In this document: positions 1 through 3,959 of the stretch, piece by piece
Layout of the letters: each line of letters starts with the position of its first letter
Numbering within the stretch: the first letter of the stretch is position 1
DNA from: Gemmatimonadota bacterium
GTDB taxonomy: Bacteria > Gemmatimonadota > Gemmatimonadetes > Gemmatimonadales > GWC2-71-9
Length of the DNA: 7,170 nucleotides
Assembly: GCA_003220975.1 (NCBI GenBank)
Contig: QHTX01000189.1
Location: 1,211-8,380, forward strand
Reading direction: 5' to 3'
Made by a program: the position numbers and the translations under genes
The notes under the pieces: generated by a model
Databases searched by the model: none
Seen by the model: the letters and a program-made list of their open reading frames with translations, nothing else
Told to the model about the DNA's origin: nothing

Positions 1-729
1 CACGTGCGCCCCGCCGGTGAGCTTCAGGAACAGCTCCTCGAGGCTGGCGTCGCCCGCGCGGTGCTGCCGCCGCAGATCGTCCACTGTCCCCTCCGCCACG
101 ATCCGGCCATGCTGGAGGATGGCGACGCGGTCGCACATCGCCTCGGCGACCTCCAGCGTGTGCGTGCTCATCAGCACGGTACCGCCGCGCGTCACGAACT
201 GCCGGAAGATGTCCTTCAGGAGGCGCGCCGCCTTGGGGTCGAGCCCCACCATCGGCTCGTCCACCACGATGTATTGCGGCCGGTGGATCAGCGCGCTCGA
301 GATGATCAGCTTCTGGCGCATCCCGTGGCTGTAGGCCTCGACCAGCTCGTCCTTCCAGCTCGCCAGCTCGAACACCTCGAGCAGCTCGGCGATGCGCCGC
401 TCGATCGCCTCGCCCTCCTGCCCGTACAGACCCGCCACGAAGCGCAGGAACTCGGCACCGGTCAGCTTGTCGTACACGAACGGGCGATCGGGGATGAAGC
501 CGAGCTTGAGCTTGGCCGCGATCGCGTTGCGGTGCACGTCGTCGCCCCCGAGCAGCACGCGCCCGTCGGTGGGGCGGAGGATGCCCGCGATCATCCGGAG
601 CATCGTGGTCTTCCCGGCCCCGTTCGGCCCGAGGCAGCCGTACAGTAGGCCCTGCGGCACCTCCAGCGAGATGTCGTCCACCGCCACGAAGCTGCCGTAG
701 TGTTTCGTGAGATTCTCGAGCCGGATCAT
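1..729 (-). CDS. ABC transporter ATP-binding protein, partial (C-terminus beyond left edge)
   Basis: This is the cytoplasmic ATPase subunit of an ABC exporter, probably ABC-2 type like the CcmA/EcsA group. It would drive a membrane permease that should be encoded further left. The 243 visible codons start at ATG 729 and read without a stop to base 1. Motifs are Walker A GPNGAGKTT (residues 34-42), a signature region YSHGMRQK (133-140) in place of LSGGQ, Walker B YIVVDEP (153-159), the D-loop GLD (162-164) and the H-loop His190. The usual Q-loop glutamine position reads IPD (79-81). Acidic residues there, and a SxGMxQK signature, are familiar in EcsA-like ATPases, so this looks functional. The visible C-terminus (SLEELFLKLTGG) is typical of the end of such proteins, so only a few residues are probably missing. 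The start overlaps the transglutaminase stop as ATGA, with GAGG just upstream. The substrate is unknown. Confidence 0.95.
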   Translation of the reverse strand, partial: MIRLENLTKHYGSFVAVDDISLEVPQGLLYGCLGPNGAGKTTMLRMIAGILRPTDGRVLLGGDDVHRNAIAAKLKLGFIPDRPFVYDKLTGAEFLRFVAGLYGQEGEAIERRIAELLEVFELASWKDELVEAYSHGMRQKLIISSALIHRPQYIVVDEPMVGLDPKAARLLKDIFRQFVTRGGTVLMSTHTLEVAEAMCDRVAILQHGRIVAEGTVDDLRRQHRAGDASLEELFLKLTGGAHV

Positions 730-2279
730 GGCACCTCGAGCTTGAGACGCCCGATGAGGCGGACGAGCTCCGCCTGCCGGGCGAGGCCGCCCACGACGAG
801 CCGCACATGGGCGGCGTCGGCGGGGAGCTGATCGAGCATCGGGTCCAACGCGACCCAGTCGCCCACGTACACTTCGGGCCAGGCGTGGTAATAAAAGTGG
901 CCGCCGAGATGCACGAGCCCGGCCGCCGTGCGCGCGGGGAGCCCGGCCGCCCGCGCCAGGGCCACGTACAGCACGGTGTACTCGTTGCAATCCCCGCGCC
1001 GCGCGTCGAGCACCGCGAGGGCGCTGGGCGCGCCCGCCGCGACCTGGGGGTCGACGTGCCCGTGCACCCAGTCGAGCAGCAGCCGCGCCGCCCGGGCGGG
1101 GTCGCGCTCGCCGCCCAGCACGAGCTGCGCCAGCGCGTGGATGCGAGGATCGTCCCCTTGGATCAACGGCTCGGGCGCGAGGAACCGGGCCAGCGCCGTA
1201 TCACGCGCCGGCAGCCGGTACCGGGCGGCGAGCTCGGCCGCTCCCTCGCGCTGCACCACGAGGGTGTCGCCGGCGAGTCGCTGCCGCCCGCTCGCGAGAT
1301 CCGCTCCCCAGCGGGCGAGATCGACCCCCGTGAGCCGCACCCGCAGCCGGTCGGGGGTGCCTGCCTTCCCCCCCCCGCGGAGCGGGGCGCGCGCGGCGAG
1401 GGCGGTCAGCGGGATCACGTCGCCCGGGCCGGGAGCGGCGCTCGCGCGGGCCACCCGCAGCGTGTCCCGCTTGCGGAAGTTCTGGTAGGCGATCTCGAAC
1501 GCCGAGCGCTCCAGCGTGAAGCCCGCGGGGCTCTCGGCTCGTACCACGTGCCCCTGGGCGTCGATCCACGCCCGGCCGCGCACGCCGCCCGTCTCTTCTT
1601 CGATGCCGAACGCCCGCACCGTGTCGAAGTGCGCCGGCACCCAGGCCATCGCCGTCGAGTCGTAGGCCGCGCTGTCGGCGACGACGAACGTGGACTCCGC
1701 GGCCACCTTCACGGTCACGGGGCGCTCGCTCAGGAGCAACGGGTCGAACACCGAGATCGTGTCGGTGCGGCCGGGCTTGAGCGCGCCGCCGAACGCGAGC
1801 CGGAGCGGCAGCAGGCTCGGGAGCACGATCGGGTGCCGCAGCGGGACGCGGGTGGTCTCCGCGTGGTTCCCCGACTCGAGCGTCACGGTGAGGAGCGTGT
1901 CACCGCTCACGACCGCGTGGGCGGTGAACCGGCCGAAGTCGCCGTCGAACCGCGCGTCCACGCTTTGGAGCCGGAGCGCCCGGCTCACGGTCGCGCGGCT
2001 CATCGCGCTGGTGCGATGCAGACTGCCGAGGGCCGGGACGTCGAGCGCCAGCACGTCCGTGACGAGGATGGTGGTGCCGAGGGTGTCGATGGTGTTGGAG
2101 GCGAGCCCCACCTGCTGCCCGCCGACGTCAAGCCGGTAGTATGCCGCGCCCGGCGGTACGCTGAGCGCGGCCTCGGCGAGCCGCGCGCCCGTGGATTGAA
2201 AGAACTCCCGCCGGACCAGCCATCCGAGCGCCGCCACCCACGCCACCAGGATCGCCGTCGCCCAGCCGCGGCGCGTCAC
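726..2279 (-). CDS. Membrane-anchored transglutaminase-like (papain-fold) protein
   Basis: This 517-aa protein has an N-terminal signal or signal-anchor (RR at 3-4, then a hydrophobic stretch of about residues 6-22). About 330 residues follow that look like a beta-rich extracytoplasmic domain, and a transglutaminase-like core occupies about 375-490. The catalytic triad is visible: Cys431 in RRGDCNEYT, His465 in FYYHAWPEVYV, and Asp479 in WVALDPMLDQ. In known families this fold performs acyl transfer, amide hydrolysis or proteolysis; the sequence does not say which. Lying between a macro-domain gene and an ABC ATPase, it may process or assist something exported, which is inference. The start is GTG 2279, chosen because it overlaps the macro stop as GTGA and has GGGGGAG about 10 bases upstream. 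A run of nine G (coding strand) encodes Gly302-304 in the linker before the core. Confidence 0.9.
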   Translation of the reverse strand: MTRRGWATAILVAWVAALGWLVRREFFQSTGARLAEAALSVPPGAAYYRLDVGGQQVGLASNTIDTLGTTILVTDVLALDVPALGSLHRTSAMSRATVSRALRLQSVDARFDGDFGRFTAHAVVSGDTLLTVTLESGNHAETTRVPLRHPIVLPSLLPLRLAFGGALKPGRTDTISVFDPLLLSERPVTVKVAAESTFVVADSAAYDSTAMAWVPAHFDTVRAFGIEEETGGVRGRAWIDAQGHVVRAESPAGFTLERSAFEIAYQNFRKRDTLRVARASAAPGPGDVIPLTALAARAPLRGGGKAGTPDRLRVRLTGVDLARWGADLASGRQRLAGDTLVVQREGAAELAARYRLPARDTALARFLAPEPLIQGDDPRIHALAQLVLGGERDPARAARLLLDWVHGHVDPQVAAGAPSALAVLDARRGDCNEYTVLYVALARAAGLPARTAAGLVHLGGHFYYHAWPEVYVGDWVALDPMLDQLPADAAHVRLVVGGLARQAELVRLIGRLKLEVP

Positions 2280-2800
2280 GACTGGGCAGCTCCCCCGGCC
2301 CCGCTGCGTCGTAGGGCGGCCTCGAACGCCTCACGCGCTTCCGGCGTCTCCACGACGAACGATACGTTCGTCGGGAACGTCGCGTTCCCGAGATGCGCGG
2401 TCAGCACCTGGACCATGATGTCGGCGGCGTCCTCCAGCGACAGGTTGCCCGCGCCCGTCCCGATCGGCGGGACGGTGAGGTGCGCGAACTCCCAGGCCTG
2501 CGCCTGCTCCAGCGCAGATTGCCAGGCGCGCGCCACGCCGCTGCGGGTGACGGGCTCGTCGTCGCTCTGGATGACCGCGTGGATGACGAACTCGGCCGGC
2601 AGGTCGCCGCCGCCCGCCGTCACGACCGCCGCGCCCACCGCGAGCTCCTTCTGCATGCGCAGGCGGCTCACGAATTCGGTTCCGCCCACCTGCTCGAGCC
2701 GGCGCACCACGGGTGTCGTCGGGTCGAGGCGGGCCGTGGCGGGGCGGACGAGCGCGTCGGAAGCGAGGAACGCGAGATCGTCCACGACCACGCGGATCAC
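2276..2800 (-). CDS. Small macro-domain protein with altered ADP-ribose motifs
   Basis: This is a 174-aa single-domain protein, probably cytoplasmic. The macro fold is recognisable from an N-terminal beta strand (IRVVVDDLAF), a core segment AVVTAGGGDLP followed by FVIHAVI (58-77), and PPIGTGAGNLSLEDAA (111-126). The last matches the family's GTGxGG-type phosphate loop and the helix after it. Macro domains bind ADP-ribose and some remove it from proteins or from O-acetyl-ADP-ribose. Here the usual NAAN segment after the first strand-helix unit reads RPAT (19-22), and no Gly-rich GGGVAxAI loop follows. Ligand and activity may therefore differ or be lost. The frame stays open far upstream, but GTG 2800 is the likely start: it overlaps the TPR stop as GTGA and has GGGAGG about 10 bases before it. 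The upstream extension is Arg- and Gly-rich shadow sequence. Confidence 0.85.
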   Translation of the reverse strand: MIRVVVDDLAFLASDALVRPATARLDPTTPVVRRLEQVGGTEFVSRLRMQKELAVGAAVVTAGGGDLPAEFVIHAVIQSDDEPVTRSGVARAWQSALEQAQAWEFAHLTVPPIGTGAGNLSLEDAADIMVQVLTAHLGNATFPTNVSFVVETPEAREAFEAALRRSGAGGAAQS

Positions 2801-3474
2801 CTGCCGGCGGCCTCCCGCGAGCGGCGGTACATCCGCGTCGCCTCGTCCGGCCGGTTGAGGCGGTCCAGCACGATGCCGAGGCCGTACAACGCCTTGACGT
2901 TGCGGGGTTCGAGCTCGACGGCGCGCTCGTAGGCGACCAGGGCGCCGCGCAGGTCGTCCACGTGGTTCAGCGCTTCGCCCAGATAGTACCAGGCGACCGC
3001 GCGGCCGGGATCGGCTTCCGCGGCGCGGCGCAGCTGCGTGACGGCGGCACCCCACAGCCCGCGGCGGGAGAGCACCACGCCCAGGGCGGTCAGCGCTTCG
3101 CCGTGCGCCGGCGCCGCGCGCAGCACCCGGTCGTAGTCGCGCTGCGCGGCGGCGTACTCCCCTCCCGCCGCGAGCCGGGCGGCGCGCTCCAGGAGGGGGG
3201 CGACGTTCGCGGGGTCGGCGGCGAGCATCTCGTCCGGGCTCGGCGCCACGGCTTCGGCGGTTGGGGGACTGGCCGTGGGTACTTCGGCCGGAGCGGGCTC
3301 CGGCTCGACCGGCAGCTCGACCCTGATCGGCGGCGGCAGGTTGGCGCGGGCGACGTCGGCGGGCGACGCGATCGTGCTGGTCTCGGTGAGCGACTCGGCT
3401 TCCTCTATCAATTCCGCCGCCACCCGGGCCCGCTCGGCCGCCGTCTGCCACCGCGGATCGCGCTTGCGGATCAC
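2797..3474 (-). CDS. TPR-repeat protein with Pro-rich linker
   Basis: This is a 225-aa protein with no signal peptide or membrane segment, so probably cytoplasmic. Residues 1-45 are charged and helical. Residues 47-81 form a Pro/Ala/Glu-rich flexible linker. From about residue 88 there are four consecutive tetratricopeptide units (about 89-122, 123-156, 157-190, 191-222). They are seen as repeated A-x-x-Y/L-G-x-x-L and A-x-x-x-Y/L-x-R-A-x-x-x-x-P patterns, for example AWYYLGEAL and ALVAYERAVELEP. TPRs form superhelical scaffolds for protein contacts, so this is likely an adaptor, with unknown partner. The start GTG 3474 overlaps the cutA stop (GTGA) and follows a very strong Shine-Dalgarno-like stretch. 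The frame is open further upstream, but that part lies over cutA and reads as low-complexity Arg/Gly sequence. The first nine bases, GTGATCCGC, are identical to those of the macro gene. Confidence 0.85.
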   Translation of the reverse strand: MIRKRDPRWQTAAERARVAAELIEEAESLTETSTIASPADVARANLPPPIRVELPVEPEPAPAEVPTASPPTAEAVAPSPDEMLAADPANVAPLLERAARLAAGGEYAAAQRDYDRVLRAAPAHGEALTALGVVLSRRGLWGAAVTQLRRAAEADPGRAVAWYYLGEALNHVDDLRGALVAYERAVELEPRNVKALYGLGIVLDRLNRPDEATRMYRRSREAAGR

Positions 3475-3800
3475 GCCCCCCCCTCCACCTCGCTCGCGAG
3501 CCAGGCGAGGTACGGCTCGAGCCCGCGCTCGACGGGCAGCGCGAGCAGCTCCGGCACCTCGTACGGGTGCTTCGCCCGCACCGCGGCGGCGAGCGCGTCC
3601 CACTTGCGAGCGTCGGTCTTGAGCAACACGACCACCTCCGTCTCCTCCGTCACCTTCCCTGCCCACCGATAGATCGATCGGGCCCCGGGGAGGAGCGTCC
3701 CGCAAGCTACCAGCCGGTCGGCGACCAGTGCTGTGACGAGCGCCCGGGCGTCCTGCTCGCTTGCGAGCGTCGTCAGCACCAGCAGCGCGGTGGGGCTCAT
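3471..3800 (-). CDS. cutA: CutA1 family divalent-cation tolerance protein
   Basis: This is a 109-aa protein of the usual CutA1 length (about 105-115). The hallmarks are LVACGTLLPGARSIYRWAGKV-type sequence at about residues 30-50, VVLLKTDARKW at 57-67, and the C-terminal HPYEVPELLALPV (78-90) followed by YLAWL (97-101). CutA1 proteins are small, very stable ferredoxin-like trimers linked to copper and other divalent-metal tolerance; the molecular role remains unsettled. Start ATG 3800 matches the family N-terminus. No Shine-Dalgarno sequence lies upstream, and a promoter-like pair ends 11 bases before the ATG, so the leader is probably very short. It is the first gene of the leftward operon and is divergent from uvrA. 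A G8 run close to its stop could permit slippage into the TPR frame. Confidence 0.95.
   Translation of the reverse strand: MSPTALLVLTTLASEQDARALVTALVADRLVACGTLLPGARSIYRWAGKVTEETEVVVLLKTDARKWDALAAAVRAKHPYEVPELLALPVERGLEPYLAWLASEVEGGA
3476..3490 (-). promoter_or_regulatory. Strong Shine-Dalgarno-like purine run for the TPR gene, with slippery G8
   Basis: On the minus strand this reads AGGTGGAGGGGGGGG, one base before GTG 3474. It contains AGGTGGAGG, a good ribosome-binding sequence, and supports 3474 as the start of the TPR gene. It lies in the last codons of cutA, where GAG GGG GGG forms a G-GGG-GGG heptamer (3483 to 3477) two codons before the cutA stop. The binding-site role is well supported; the slippage role is inference. 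Confidence 0.6.
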
Positions 3801-3811
3801 GCGGGAGGGCT

Positions 3812-3840
3812 AACGTAGGGAACCGGCTGGGGTTAATCAA
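3812..3840 (-). promoter_or_regulatory. Putative promoter of the cutA operon
   Basis: On the minus strand, TTGATT (3840-3835) and TACGTT (3817-3812) are separated by 17 bases. They match the -35 consensus at four of six positions and the -10 consensus at three of six, including the key T, A and final T. Transcription would start near 3805, giving a leader of only about five bases before ATG 3800, consistent with the absence of a Shine-Dalgarno sequence. The -35 box abuts the palindromic repeat. The spacer holds AACC-N6-GGTT (3821-3834), a possible operator. Confidence 0.5.
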
Positions 3841-3908
3841 GGCGGTAAGGGCGGCAAAGACGGCAAAGACGGCACGAACACCTTGCCGCCCCTGCCGTCC
3901 TTGCCGCC
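3841..3908. repeat. Imperfect palindrome of tandem 9-mers (GGCAARGRC) between divergent promoters
   Basis: The arms at 3841-3866 and 3883-3908 are inverted copies matching at 21 of 26 positions, around a 16-base centre. Two of the five mismatches would be G-U pairs in plus-strand RNA. The arms are built of 9-mers. On the plus strand these are GGTAAGGGC (3844), GGCAAAGAC (3853), GGCAAAGAC (3862) and the degenerate GGCACGAAC (3871). On the minus strand, starting at 3905, they are GGCAAGGAC, GGCAGGGGC and GGCAAGGTG. It fills the space between the two promoters. It may be a dispersed REP- or MITE-like intergenic element or a binding platform. It is unlikely to be a terminator, because both genes point away from it. 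Confidence 0.75.
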
Positions 3909-3921
3909 CGTACGCCGAGAG

Positions 3922-3951
3922 TTGACCTGCGAACCGTTCCCTATCTAGCCT
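3922..3951 (+). promoter_or_regulatory. Putative uvrA promoter
   Basis: TTGACC (3922-3927) matches five of six -35 bases. Eighteen bases later, TAGCCT (3946-3951) has the TANNNT form of a weak -10. An overlapping TATCTA (3942-3947) looks more like a -10 but is only 14 bases from the -35. With TAGCCT, transcription would begin within a base or two of ATG 3960, giving a leaderless mRNA; indeed no Shine-Dalgarno sequence is present. A short palindrome, GAAC-C-GTTC (3931-3939), lies in the spacer and could be an operator. Confidence 0.45.
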
Positions 3952-3959
3952 ACGAGTCT

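Noticed and set aside
4..700. Plus-strand open frames of 214, 105 and 102 codons at the left end
   Set aside because: They are antisense to a clear ABC ATPase with all nucleotide-binding motifs, and their sequence is low-complexity.
807..2858. A 683-codon plus-strand open frame antisense to the transglutaminase and macro genes
   Set aside because: It is rich in Arg, Gly, Pro and His with no domain, and it mirrors the codon bias of high-GC genes. The opposite strand carries recognisable families with coupled starts.
2801..3451. A 391-codon version of the macro gene starting at 3451
   Set aside because: The added N-terminal part is Arg/Gly-rich shadow sequence over the TPR gene. GTG 2800 has a ribosome-binding site and the same GTGA overlap as the neighbouring junctions.
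3475..3840. A 347-codon version of the TPR gene starting at 3840
   Set aside because: The extension reads through cutA in another frame without any domain; GTG 3474 overlaps the cutA stop and follows a strong Shine-Dalgarno-like sequence.
3841..3908. The palindrome as a CRISPR array or a transcription terminator
   Set aside because: The 9-base units are contiguous and far too short for CRISPR repeats and spacers. No T-run follows, and the flanking genes are transcribed away from it.
3922..3959. A canonical LexA box upstream of uvrA
   Set aside because: Neither CTGT-N8-ACAG nor GAAC-N4-GTTC is present; only the shorter GAAC-C-GTTC is seen, which is listed separately as a weak candidate.
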